64,000 bases of DNA from Linum tenue (taxonomy: Eukaryota; Streptophyta; Magnoliopsida; Malpighiales; Linaceae): NCBI GenBank assembly GCA_946122785.1, contig CAMGYJ010000005.1:84252547-84316546 (forward strand), in the 5' to 3' direction. Under the pieces are notes generated by a model. That model was not told the DNA's origin, did not search any database, and worked only from the letters and a program-made list of their open reading frames with translations. The number at the start of each line of letters is the position of its first letter. The first letter of the stretch is position 1. Made by a program: the position numbers and the translations under genes. Positions 39,081 through 50,805 of the stretch are shown in pieces.

Positions 39081-39502
39081 TGATTAGCTCTAACTAGTCC
39101 GCCTTTCCATGGTGCGATTGACAAATTTATTTCTAAACATCGACAATTTTATCGTCATATCAACCACAACATATACGCTGTCTACTGTCCATTTGTAATG
39201 GTTGGGTCTCATTATTAATGTATCATTTGATCGAGCACTTAGACCATTTTGTACAAATAAAGCCACCATGTTCCATATACAAACGTTTCGCTTAACAGAT
39301 AGACCAAAGCCGTAGAGTAAAATTCGACTTGAAAAATGGGCAAAAAACAAAAGAAAAGGCGCAATAAAATGTAAGCTAAGCAAAATTTGACGGTAGGGAA
39401 GGGCAAACAATGGGCAGCCACAAATTTACAGAATCTACCCTGAAAAGAAAAGGAGAGCTATGTACACTACCAACCAAGTAGCACACTCGAGCTCGGAAGC
39501 TT

Positions 39503-42500
39503 CTATTTTGAATGGCTGTTGAGCTTACTTGGTCCCCATATCCGAACTGTACCATCATCACTCGCAGATGCCAACATTCGATGCCTTCTCGGGTTCCAGC
39601 TCACGCAATTCACTGTCATCAGATGGCCGCTTAAGATCTCAATCGGCTTTGGATCTCTTCGATTCCATATGTAAACCTGTTATTAGTTTCAGCATAGCGT
39701 AAGAGGTTTCTCATTTCCTACAACCTCAGGACTTAACAGCAAACAAACTAAGGGGATAAATGCTGCCGAGGGGGGCAGGGGGCCGGCCAATACAACAACA
39801 TTGTGCATGCTACAGGGTACATATATAGAAGAAGAGAGGTGAATCTAGAAGAGACGAACCTGGGAATCTTCGCTGCCACTTGCGATGAATGAGCTATTCA
39901 ACCCACCAAAGCAGGAGCGTATGACATACTTGTCTTGCTTGTGGCCCACGAACCTAAGTGGCTTATCCCATTTGCAGGCAACATCCCATAGATGGATCTC
40001 CTGGCTGTTGAGATTGACGATGAAGTAGTCGCCATTGGTGGACACTGAAAGGGATGTGATTGAATGTGCCTCCAAGATCAATTGTTCAGTACTTGTCTCC
40101 ACATTAAACTTGCGGATTTCTTTATCAGAGACAACTATAAGATGCTCCCCATCCGGTGTCACGGCAAGATCTGAAACCTTTGGCATCCTTCTTCCCTTCC
40201 ATGATTTTATTTCTTTTCCATCACAGTCCCACACGTAGATGCCCTTCCCAGGCTCCGAACTGCCACACACGAGTTGCTTTGAGTCCGGAAACCAAGCACA
40301 TGAGCTGACAATGAAGCCATGACCTCCAAATGTACTCAAGCATGTACCTGTTTCCACATCCCACAGCTTGAGGACTTCTCCATTCCCACATGTCAGCAAT
40401 CTGGTATCATCAGGACTCCAGGCCACTAAGGATACCGGTTTGTGGTGACTGCTTAACACGTGTTTAAATGCCAATTGCCCATCTTCCATTACCTACTAAG
40501 ATCATTACGAAATCAGAACAATAAGAAGTAACATATTTCCGTTCAATGCTGAATAAATTTCAGATCCAGATGCCAAGCAAAAGTTCCGAGGATCACTTGC
40601 ATCAATTTAGGTATAATTAGATCTGGAAAACCCAGCATATATATAGAGTCAAATGACAGGATTTGCTGCATTGAAGAGACATAAATAAGAAACTCCACAG
40701 TCCTAAAAAACAAATAAATAAAACCCACTGTCCTACAAACAATTGACCATGGAAAGTTATCCTAATACAGTACCAAAAACAAAAAAGTAGAGCAAAGGCA
40801 GACGGATTCAAAATATTAGCTTAAAGGCCTCAGCTCACCAAATTAAAATCATTACATTTCTTGACAACTTTTTTGGAGAACCATCTACCAGCTTCAATAC
40901 TAATAAGAAATGAATTTGTTCGGCCTTAAGAGATCCAATGGAGTCAATGTTACCATTTGCAGAAAATGCAACAGAAATTTGGACTCAAATTCTCTAACCA
41001 ACCTCTCATATATCATTCCTAACAAGTTGGAACCGAGCTTTTTATAAGGAAAAAGGAACAGTTTGGTGTTCCCTAAGCAATTGCATAAGTTACATCTCGA
41101 TCAAGTACCTTCCACACAATTGCTGTACAGTCACTTGAAGACGAGGCCAAATACTCTCCATTATTTGAGAACTGTACAAACCAAACTTCATTCTTGTGCT
41201 CTGTTAAAATCTGTAAAAATAACAGACATCAGAATGGATTTTCTATCAGGAACAAACTCACCAGTTTGTATTTAAGAATTAACTAACAGCAAGAAGATAA
41301 TGTTATTAAGAAAAAAGTATATTAACTATTAGAATGAGCGAGTGGTTGAGGAAAAGCTCAAAATTGACTCTACAAAACCCAACTTAGGGATTTCCTGGAC
41401 TATAAAATACAATTCCAGTGAGTTGGCTGCCTTTAAATGTGATTATTCTTCGGTTCTCACATGGCTTTTAAGTATCTTCCATTTAACCCATTGACTTTCA
41501 TCCTAAATGCACTACTTTTCTACCTTAAAAAAGAAGAGACTATCTAAGAAGAATGAGAGACCATTGAAACATGTTTGATTAGGATATGAGAGCATAACAC
41601 CTTGTGCACAATTAATAATCTGTGCTCAAAGCAACTGTCTAACAAACATCTTCTTTACCTAGCCAGGATATTTGCTCAGTTCTAACAAACAAACTCTATA
41701 ACAAACTACACCAATACTCTAAACATACACGCTAGAGCTGCAGGCTTCGGGGACAAAATTGATATATAATGAACTAAATTCTTACAAGGATGAAAAATAT
41801 TTAATTACCAGCTAATAGTTCCAATGAGCAAGATTCTCTATCTTGCTTCCCAGTTCCCTACTTTTGTTTCAGTAAAAATATAAGCAGCAGCAATGAAATT
41901 TCAGACAAGATTATCATTATGAAGATATCTCATGAAAGACATCTCAGACTCATTCAACTTGAGCAATCAAAGTATGCAAGAATGACCACCACATAGAAGG
42001 TTTACAAAGCTTGCACAAACAAAGAATTACTTGCCAAAGACAGTAGCAAAAGATTGATAGAACGCAATAAACAGGTTAAAAACTGAGAGTGATAACTGTA
42101 TTATCAGGTCATAAAATTTTCAACTGTCAAACAAAATAAAAGCCAAAAAATGAAACCAAGTAGTGGAGCGTGTGATGCAGTGCTATTCTCACTTACACCA
42201 GAATGCACACCTGAAAGGTCTCTGTGGGTATCTGATCTCTGGAACAGCAGTGATCCTGATAAAGAGAAACTCCCGCATCTGTATTGTGATACTTGCAACA
42301 ATCAATTTGGGCAATGACAGCATTTTCAACCAGATATACCAGCCTTCCTTCAGCCAGAAGAATAGGAGGAGGAAGCAATTTTTCCATCTCACATAAGCAG
42401 CTTTTTCGCAGATCGTGGATTTCTTCTTTGTTTCTGTAACCTATCTCCTTTAAGGAAAATATACCACGAGCAAGATTGCACACTTTCTCTCTAACCAGTA

Positions 42501-42849
42501 AGGCGGGAACCTGATTCCGTAAAATATGCAGTGCCAACGAGATGTTGCCACAATTCAAACATTCTGACAAAAACTGTTTAAAGAGAAGAAACAATGCTGA
42601 AGATCGTGCTTCCTCCACCAAATCCTCCATCGAGTTAATGATGCCTATGCAGGCATCCCAATTACCCTGAAGAATCTGGGACTCTAGCAACTCAAGCTGT
42701 GAAGATTTCCCAGAAATACTGGATTCTGATTCCAAAGTCAAAGCGGACTTTCTGTAACCCAATGAATAGAGGCTTTGGATAATCAGCCTGACGAATTCGT
42801 GCCTCATTATCAGACCCTTCGGACCAATTGTTGTACATAAATTATCCAT
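39503..42849 (-). CDS. LisH/CTLH WD40 protein, WDS homolog (WDR26/GID7-like)
   Basis: Exons 42849-42211, 41210-41109, 40492-39860 and 39676-39503 join in phase to 515 residues, close to the 523 of Arabidopsis At5g43920. The N-terminus has a LisH ([21 protein letters not shown]) and CTLH region ([17 protein letters not shown]), then a [22 protein letters not shown] linker and seven WD40-type repeats ([33 protein letters not shown] end). Proteins of this type are scaffold subunits of the CTLH/GID E3 ubiquitin ligase. Non-coding leader exons may extend to about 43650, where a GAGAGGGGG microsatellite occurs. The first intron of the coding part is about 1 kb. Confidence 0.93.
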
Positions 42850-44160
42850 GGCATCAGGTCAAAGTCCAGCAAGAATTTCTGAGCTTTCTCAGGGTTCCTG
42901 TGATCTCAATTATTGCAGTCTCCTAGTACCTAGCTATAAAATCACGCCAATGGACCAACTGTTTTTCCAGCCAATTGTCAGCAGAATGACTCCCCGCTTG
43001 CAACTTCACAAGAATGCCAAAACATATTTCAAGTACCTGAATTCAAAATATCAAAGGGGCCAGAAGGAACATTAGCAAAGGAGGAGGGGAAGACAAGAAA
43101 GGAAAATCCATCAAAGCGCGATCTTTGAACCGCTCAATAGTGTGATCATTTCCATGCGAAGAGGAAGGAACAACGTCACAGAACTGAATATAGCGTTGAA
43201 GTAACTGTTCTGAGCACACAGCTGAAAGGAGGGAAAATTCAAAATAGCAACAAAGTAAAAAAATACAGAAAACAAAAGGAAGAGCTGGCTCCACGATGCA
43301 TAAGCCGAAACAAAAGTGACTTCCCAGAAGCTGTGGAACTCGATAGAGTTGTCGCAAAAACTAAAACCACGTACACAGACGGGGAAGGAATCAAGAAGCT
43401 ATTGGGAACTAGGAGAATCATTTTCCCCACCAATGAGCAACTGAATTGAAAGTGATGACAGCAAATTGTAAGGGGAAAGGGAGAGAGAAAGGAACTGACC
43501 AGAAACGGGAAATCACCCTGGCGGAGGGGAAGATTTTCGCGGCGGTGGGACGGAAAACTTCGGCAGCCTGATTCGCCCGTCTAGGGTGTCGAAATGGAAT
43601 CAGTCCGTACAGAGGATATCGGAATAGATGGGAGAGGGGGAGAGGGGGAGAGGAGGAGAGGGAGGTGTTTCGGCGTCGGGCGATGATTTTATTTGATTCC
43701 AAGTTTTGTAAATTTACTAAGAATAGTAGGAGGAGGTGCAATAAAATCTTTCAGGGGATCGACAAGGTGCAAGGTTACTGCACTACTATAGTCTCCACTC
43801 TCCACTGTTGCAAGGTTAGTAAAATCTTACTAAAAACTGTACCAAATAAGTCATGTGTTGGATAATAGATAGGTTAGGTGTTATGAGCTTTAATATCACC
43901 GTCAATAACAACACTAGCAGCCCGAGCTCAAACCAAGTAAAAAGACAATGTATCCTAGATTGCTTTCTCGCGATTACCTGGCTGAAAGACGAAGACTCTA
44001 GCTGTTATACCTTTTGTCTTCTTAGTCAGTTGCCTCTCCAAGATCACGACCGGGGGATCTGAGATATTGGTTGTGATCTCCTGCGTAACCCGTGATCTAG
44101 TTTGCGGTCTAGGAGTTTATTGTCTTTTTTTAGCGTTTACATGTGAACTCAAATTAACCT
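42850..44160. other. 5' leader and promoter region of the WDS-homolog gene, then intergenic DNA
   Basis: A purine-rich GGGAGAGGGGGAGAGG run lies at 43626-43660, the likely core promoter or leader on the minus strand. No gene is seen from 43700 to 44160. Confidence 0.4.
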
Positions 44161-46075
44161 CTTTTTTTTTTTTTGGGTAAGAAGACGGATGCAAAGCATC
44201 CCAACCTTAAAACATCACGTTCTTGGGAGGTCTCCCTTACATCATAATTAAGCCAATACATGAGGTTCGGATCGCACGTATCAAGGTGATGCGTGCCAAA
44301 AGGAACCTCGTGACCCTTGCAAGCCAAGATATCAGCTGCATAATTACACTCTCTATAAACATGATTAATTTTCACAATCCAATCGCGTCTCAAAAGCTCT
44401 TTCGCTTGGAGGATGAGAATGTCGTGTCTATTGTTGGGATCGCCTTCTCCTTTCAAAATGCTCACCGCGGTTGTAGAATCCAGGTTGACTTCTACCTTCC
44501 TGAAGCCCATTCCCTATGCGATCTTTAAACCCTCAACTGCTCCTTTAAGCTCTGCCCTAGTAATGGTGCAGGCTCCCAGGTTGCACATAAACGCTGCCAA
44601 GCACTTGCCTCCTGCAACAACATTGTTGTTAGAGCTCTGAAAGCTTCCACCACTTTGACGTTGGATCCAATCTTCTGGTGGTGACTTTCAAGATATGCAC
44701 CTCCTTTCTCTAATGGTTCTTGTTCCTTGTTCAATAGAGGCAACATTCGCCACAACATTGGTGTTAATGGAAAAGCAAGACTCAATTCTTTTGATCAAGC
44801 CCACTCCGGAGAAAGTTTTCTCGTCCATTGCTTCCTCATTCCGCTGTTTCCATATACACCAACATATGATACCGAACTCCGTTCCTTTACTCTCATCTTT
44901 CATGTTGTTGACCAGCCAGGTCTTGAAGTCATGGATGGGGGTATGGTCCGAAACTCGATCTTTGAAGTGTCTCAGGACACCTTTGATCTTCTTGCATTTT
45001 TGGAGAATATGCTCCACAGTTTCCTCAATATTGCTGCAGTGAGGGCAGCTGCTGTTGGTGGTGAGCCCTCTCTTTGATCTTTCCTTGTTAGTCATCAGTC
45101 TGTTGTGTGTCACCAGCCACATGAAGTGTTTAATCTTGCTAGGGCCTTTTCATTTCTAGATGCCTTTCCAGATAACATCTTCCTCCCTCCCCAAAGCATC
45201 CGAGGCAAGGTTGTAGGCAGATTTAAGTCTGAACTTCCCATCCTTTTCCACTCCCCAGATGTGCTTGTCCTCCCCCGATCCAGGAACAGGAACATTTGTA
45301 CCTGCAATCAGCGACAATATCTCATCAGGTAGTAGATGATTGAGTCTACTCCAGTCCCAGTTACCTTCCTCCGTGGTCCAGTCCGCAACAATAGAGCTCC
45401 TCTCTTCCTCACTAATATCCTGTTGCAGGAAGTCAGCAAGGATGATGTCGTGATCAATCCATGGGTGGGTCTAGAAACCAGTGGAAGTTCCATCACAAAC
45501 ACTCCATGTTGTGGCACTCTTCATTAGTGGCATTGCTTTAAGGACAACTTTCCACAGACTTGAGTGATTGCTCTTCTTCATCGACACAATCATTCCATCT
45601 TTATGGTTAAAATACTTCCGCTATAAGACCTGCACCAAAGAGCTTTTTCATCATTGAAAATGAGCCACGCAATCTTAATCATTTAAGACACATTGAGACA
45701 TCTAGCATATTTAAGGCCGAGGTCACCCTAGCTTTTAGGTTTGCAGATAGTATCCCACGACACGAGGTGAAATTTTCTCCTCCCTTCCTGGGACACCACA
45801 CAAACCACCTAACCTTTCTATCAATTGCATCACAAACAGAAACATGGAGGGTTGCAGTTTGCATGACATATGTAGGTATAACATTCAAAACAGAGAGAGC
45901 AAGGGTAACTCTCCCTGCAAGGGAAAGCGTTTTTGCTTTCCAAGCAGTCAGTATTTTATCAATCTCATCCAGGACATACCTATAAGTGTTCCTAGTAATC
46001 CTACCATGTAGAACTGGAACCCCAAAATAACCTATTTTCCTACACTCGACTTCATCGTTCTTCATCATAAGTGTT
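44161..46075 (-). pseudogene. 5'-truncated LINE relic: RT C-terminus, zf-RVT, RNase H
   Basis: A T-run at 44161-44175 marks the poly(A). Minus-strand segments: RT/thumb YFGVPVLHGRITRNTYRYVLD and KTLSLAGRVTLALSVLN (45830-46050), zf-RVT NSSCPHCSNIEETVEHIL with FGIICWCIWKQRNEEAMDE (44830-45120), and RNase H VNLDSTTAVSIL with HHLDTCDPNLMYWLNYDV (44220-44500). It is closely related to the 27-32 kb LINE (same VPVLHGR, GTHH, CDP motifs) but has several frameshifts, so it is older. No target duplication was found. Confidence 0.8.
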
Positions 46076-46175
46076 CGAAGCTCACGATGCCATCTAATAT
46101 TTCACAACCTGATGCAAGAAAGCAATCTAGGATACATCATAAGTGTTCGTCGAAGCTCACGATGCCAACTAAACA
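46063..46175. repeat. Tandem duplication plus templated inverted insertion at the LINE relic edge
   Basis: CATCATAAGTGTTCG...GAAGCTCACGATGCCA occurs at ~46063 and ~46135. Just before the second copy, 46117-46137 is an exact 21-bp inverted copy of 43948-43968. This resembles filler DNA from break repair. Confidence 0.7.
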
Positions 46176-46639
46176 TGATTTTTATTCTCAATTTCCATAA
46201 TTTTAAGATAACACCAAAAAACATAAACAACCAACCATACTAAACCGAAACTCAGAGTGAATACGAGGTCGTTTGGCTGTGGTAATTTAACGCAATAATT
46301 GGACACAAATCCCACGAAATGCATATATTTGGTGGTTCTCCGATGAGAGCGGCTCTTCCTCATCCGTCCCATCTTCTCCACCGCTGCCTCCAAATCCCCT
46401 TTTTGTGTCGCCCAGCAACTCCAATCACCAACTCACTATTTTTATTTGCCGCTATCGCAATCCCATTATCTCTTTCATCTTCGTTCTGAGCTTCGATTAA
46501 CGGATGTCAGCTTCGAAGGGGTTCGATTAGTAGTTACCACTGTAATTGAAATTAAATTTAGCATCCCTAGTTAGAAGGGGGTTCATTGCTTACAAGCTCT
46601 GTGCATGAGAGATTAATCAGTTGACTCGTGATCTCCTAT
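46176..46639. other. Intergenic DNA before the LARD element
   Basis: No gene or repeat recognised. Confidence 0.3.
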
Positions 46640-46993
46640 TGTTTGAACCTAGAATATACTAGGCGGTTATGAGGCTCTGATCTGGACTCCCTCGTCTGAT
46701 CTCCTCGGGAGTGGAAGAACCTGTGAGGCGGGGGGCGGCCCCCGGGATCTACGCTCCGACACCCAAGTTAGTACGATATAGGAAACTGTTTACGGTATCT
46801 AGAGAGAGAGAGTTTAGAGAGAGACCTTAAGGTAAGAGTGTGGGAAGGAAAGAGATGATCCTTTGGCTTCGAGGCTTTGGCCTTCTTATATAGAGCTTGG
46901 GCCTTCTTAAGTGGGCTTGGGCCCGGGACGCCTTGAGGTGGGTTATGGCCCGTTTATAGTAGTCGTGTAGGCAGATTAATCCATATCCCAACA
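46640..46993 (-). repeat. 3' LTR of the LARD-like element
   Basis: 354 bp; near-identical to 50447-50800. It includes GGCGGGGGGCGGCCCCCGGG and a CTTATATAGAGC (TATA box region in the sense direction near 46890). Confidence 0.92.
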
Positions 46994-47011
46994 ATTGCCC
47001 CTTTACTTCTT
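46994..47011 (-). promoter_or_regulatory. Polypurine tract of the LARD-like element
   Basis: On the minus strand AAGAAGTAAAGGGGCAAT directly precedes the 3' LTR, the usual position of the plus-strand primer. Confidence 0.7.
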
Positions 47012-47274
47012 GTATTCTGTAAGAATGGAAGGAGTAACATAATGCGTTAATCGTGTATTAATTTGCCTTACTTACGAATCCGGATGATGCGGTTTGTCCC
47101 TTGTGCGAGTTGCGTGATCATTTCCTTTGCCCCTTGCTTGGCTTTCGATGTCTTGAACCAAAGCTCTCAAATCGTTAAGAGTTCCTTCGCTAGTCCATTG
47201 TTTTTAGCGCTAGTAGACCATAATTGCGACCTAGGTAGGGTGGCGCCCACGGCTTGAGAGTTGTAACTCAAGAC

Positions 47275-48060
47275 GCTTCTTTGGAAGTGCATTGCTCCCT
47301 CGGCTTCCTGAGAAGCGCGTCGCTCCTCAGCTTCCTGGGAAGCGCGTCACTCCTTCGGCTTCCTGATAAGCGCATCGCTCCTCGACTTCCTGGGAAGTGC
47401 ATTGCTCCCTCGGCTTCCTGAGAAGCGCGTCGCTCTTCGGCTCCCTGGGGAGCGCGTCGCTCCTCGGCTCCCTGGGAAGCACATCACTCCTTCGCTTCCT
47501 GGGAAGCGCGTTGCTACCTTGGCTTCCTGAGAAGCGCATCGCTCCTCAGCTTCCTGGGAAGCGCCTCGCGCCTTCGGCTTCCTGAGAAGCGCATTGCTCC
47601 CTCGGCTTCCTGAGAAGCGCGTCGCTCCTCAGCTTCCTGGGAAGCGCATCGCTCCTTCGCTTCCTGGTAATTCATTGCTCCTTCGCTTCCTGGGAAGCGC
47701 ATTGCTCCTCGGCTTCCTGAAGTGCATCGCTCCTTGGCTTCCTGGGAAGCTCCTCGCGCCTTCGGCTTCCTGAGAAGTGCATTGCTCCTTTGCTTCCTGG
47801 GAAGCGTGTTGCTCTCTTGGATTCCTGAGAAGCGCATCGCTCCTTGGCTTCTTGGGAAGCTCCTCGCGCCTTCGGCTTCCTAAGAAGCGCATTGCTCCTT
47901 CGCTTCCTGGGAAGCGTGTTGCTCCCTTGGCTTCCCGAGAAGCGCATCGCTCCTCAGCTTCCTGGGAAGCGCATTGCTCCCTCGGCTTCCTGAGAAGCGC
48001 GTCGCTCCTCGGCTTTCTAAGAAGCGCGTCGCTCCTCCCATAATGGGAAGCGCATTGTCT
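47275..48060. repeat. Tandem array 1: ~28-30-bp units in the LARD interior
   Basis: More than twenty copies of GAAGCGC(G/A)TCGCTCCTCGG plus CTTCCTGGG, with variants, occupy nearly 0.8 kb. Different frames stay open across parts of it and give low-complexity peptides, probably without meaning. Confidence 0.9.
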
Positions 48061-48279
48061 TTCATCCTGTGAGAGGCGCTCCGCCTTCTTGCCTGATTAG
48101 AGGCACTCCGTTTCTAGCCCGCTGAGTGATGTTCCTTCTTGTTCTTAATTGGCAAGCGCTTCTTCTTCCAGCCTGTTGAGAGGCGTGCGTCTTCAAGCCT
48201 AACCCGGAGGTAATAGATATGTATTTGAGCCAACGTCCGGATGTGATAGGTGTTCCTTTTCAAGCCTAGCCCGTAGGCG

Positions 48280-48735
48280 GGAGGTGTGAGTCGTTTCCCG
48301 AGAGGGAGCATGGCTCGGAGGTGGAAGCATTCCTCGCAGGGAGCATCGCTCAGAATTGGTGCTCGAGCCTTGCCCGGAGGTGGAAGGCGTGAATCATTCC
48401 CCGGAGGGAGGACCGCTAGAAGGCGGGCATTTCCGAAGGGAGCATCGCTCGGAGGTGGGAGGCATTCCAGAGAGGGAGCATCGCTCGGAGGCGATTTTCG
48501 AGCCTTGCCCGAAGGCGGAAAGCGTGAATCATTCCCCGGAGGCGGGGAGCGTTCCCCGGAGGGAGCATCGCTCGGTGGCGGAAAGCATTCCCGAGAGGGA
48601 TCATCGCTCTGAGGCGGTTTTCGAGCCTTGCCCGAAGGCGGAAGGCGTGAATCATTCCCCGGAGGCGGGGAGCGTTCCCCGGAGGGAGCATCGCTCAGAG
48701 GCGGGATCATCGCTCTGAGGCAGGAGTCTTCGAGC
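48280..48735. repeat. Tandem array 2: GC-rich nested repeats in the LARD interior
   Basis: GGAGGGAGCATCGCTCGGAGG-like units recur, and a higher-order unit of about 124 bp repeats (TTTTCGAGCCTTGCCCGAAG at 48494 and 48618). A 228-codon minus-strand frame (48800-48114) stays open through the array and encodes PSDAPSGERSPPPGNDSR repeats. No family recognised. Confidence 0.85.
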
Positions 48736-48977
48736 CTAACTCGGAGGTCGGAGGCGTGAGTCTTCAAGTATCCGATAAAGAAGCAAGTGGCTAGTGCCAA
48801 ATATATTTAGAGAATAAATGCGAGCATAGAACTTTACGGAGAATATCCTAACATGGTGATGATGCCTCTTCATGGCGTGGATCCGAATATATATTATTGA
48901 AGAAATTACTTAGCTTGGTAGGAGAGGCAGCAAGTGAATAAGTAAAAGCTGTGCGGCTTTATTTGTAGCAGCAAAGG

Positions 48978-49050
48978 TGTCTTGTAGCCTACTAGTCGAA
49001 GCTACTGATTATTTTTAGGCGGTCCTGTGTTCAATTCACGGCGGCCACTG
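48978..49050 (+). repeat. Degenerate tRNA-like (SINE-type) segment in the LARD interior
   Basis: TAGCCTACTAGTCG at ~48985 resembles an A box and GTGTTCAATTCAC at ~49027 a B box of an RNA polymerase III promoter, about 30 bp apart, ending GCGGCCACTGG. Both boxes carry mismatches from the consensus. It may be a SINE head or a decayed tRNA copy. Confidence 0.4.
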
Positions 49051-50426
49051 GTCTCCTTTCTTTTTAATTGGAGCCAGGATTGGGCTCTCTGAAGTCGGGC
49101 CACGTAAGCCAGGCGGTCAGATTGAGCTTGATGTGTAGGATATGGAGCGGATCGGGCTTTACCAGGCGGTCTGCGTCTTTGATGGGTCGTTGGAATATCT
49201 TTGTAAGAGAGGTGGTCTGGCGGTTCGCATTGCCTGGGCGGTTGAGGCGATTGCAAAATACTGGCTGGGCCGCTCAGCTGTTCTGAATGCGGGGCGGGCT
49301 TGGATGGTGGGCTCGGAGTTGTAGCGGTCCATGAGTGGGAAGCAGGAACACTGTGGAACATGGAGCGCACATGGGGTGGAGGTTTGTCGGGTCTTTGGCG
49401 GGCCGTGTTGGACACGAAGTGGGCCGCGTAACCTAGTGGGAGGCGGTCAGACTGAAGGCAGTCCTGGGCTTAGACGACCTGACATGGAGGTGAAGCAGGC
49501 TGTGTGATCTTGAATGGCGAGATGGGCCTGAAGATTTGGTTACGAGCGACCCAAATGGTGACGTGGGGAAGCCTGTGCGTAGAATGGAAGTTGGATGGGC
49601 CGCTTGTGGACTTGGACGCACACAAATCAACCTAGCTAGTATGGAAGTTAAGCTTACGCGCCTCCTTCCTTAATTCTCATCTTCAGTTTGTTCTTCGAGC
49701 TGCATTCCTCTTTCCTATTTGAGAGTTGGGCATTCTTTTCTTCATCTTCTTCAATTCAGAATTTCCTTTTCAGCTTTTCATTAGACGCTTCCTTGGGAAC
49801 TGCACCAGCTCCTTGGGAAACTCGTTCGTCAGACGAACATGGGGGAGAGAGTGACTGAGATAAAGTAATCTGCTTTTTCTTGATGTGACTCTATTGTAGG
49901 AGAATAATCTGCTTTTTTCATAGTAGGTCATAGGTGACGATGGTGATGTAGGCTGCAGTACTTTGCTATTGGCCTCGTCTGAGCTCCGGCGTTTGGCGTT
50001 GGCGTTGGTGAAGATGAACACCCGGGACGTCGACGAGCTCTGCTGGTGGGGATGAGTGACTGGGTGCTCTGGCTGACGGTGAGTCGAGATGGCGGATGAC
50101 AAGTGGTGACGGCGGCAAGCTGTTCTAGTGGAAGAGAGTAACTGGTGGACTGATTTTTATTGTCCGCCGCTGCTGCTTGTAGCCGGAGGGAGAGGCGAAC
50201 TGTGTGGACGGCGGATATGCTTTTCCTTCGTCGAGCTTTTCTTTTCTTTTTTCTGTTGTGGTGACCGAGTGCTTGTCGGCGAAGATGAACGGGTCTCCTT
50301 AGCTCTTTGTTTTCTTCGTTTGTTGCCTTTGCTCCGGCGAGCCTTGGCGTGCTTGCCGGTCGGTAGAGGAAGAACAGATTTTCTTCCCTCCTTTTAGAGA
50401 TCAAACATCAGAATATCCATATCACA

Positions 50427-50444
50427 GCCCCACGGTGGGCGCCA
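50427..50444 (-). promoter_or_regulatory. Primer-binding site of the LARD-like element
   Basis: TGGCGCCCACCGTGGGGC on the minus strand starts two bases inside the 5' LTR. TGGCGCC- starts are typical of tRNA-primed plant gypsy-type and LARD elements; the priming tRNA is not identified here. Confidence 0.75.
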
Positions 50445-50446
50445 AT

Positions 50447-50800
50447 TGTTTGAACCTAGAATATACTAGGCGGTTATGAGGCTCTGATCCGGACTCCCTC
50501 GTCTGATCTCCTCGGGAGTGGAAGAACCTGTGAGGCGGGGGGCGGCCCCCGGGATCTACGCTCCGACGCCCAAGTTAGTACGATATAGGAAACGGTTTAC
50601 AGTATCTAGAGAGAGAGAGTTTAGAGAGAGACCTTAAGGTAAGAGTGTGGGAAGGGAAGAGGGGATCCTTTGGCTTGGAGGCTTTGGCCTCCTTATATAG
50701 AGCTTGGGCCTCCTTAAGTGGGCTTGGGCCCGGGACGCCTTGAGGTGGGTTATGGCCCGTTTATAGTAGTCGTGTAGGCATATTAATCCATATCCCAACA
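50447..50800 (-). repeat. 5' LTR of the LARD-like element
   Basis: 354 bp, partner of 46640-46993; the target duplication CCTAT follows at 50801-50805. Confidence 0.92.
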
Positions 50801-50805
50801 CCTAT

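Larger units (their letters stand above)
46640..50800 (-). mobile_element. Complete non-autonomous LTR retrotransposon (LARD-like)
   Basis: Two 354-bp LTRs (46640-46993 and 50447-50800), each running TGTTTG...CAACA on the plus strand, are flanked by CCTAT (46635-46639 and 50801-50805). A primer-binding site next to the right LTR and a polypurine tract next to the left LTR set the orientation as minus. The 3.45-kb interior has no gag, protease, integrase or reverse transcriptase motif in any frame; it holds two tandem arrays, a tRNA-like segment and short open frames. The LTRs differ at about 11 positions by eye, so the insertion is recent. Movement would need enzymes from another element. Confidence 0.92.

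Noticed and set aside
47327..48065. Several overlapping frames rich in ASQEAEERC-type peptides
   Set aside because: They are translations of a 28-30-bp tandem repeat in multiple frames, not a gene.
47275..48735. CRISPR-like repetitive array
   Set aside because: Repeats are contiguous without unique spacers, and the genome is a plant.
49928..50404. 158-codon minus frame after the LARD primer site
   Set aside because: It is in the position of a gag gene, but no gag motif or zinc knuckle is present; kept as leader DNA of the element.
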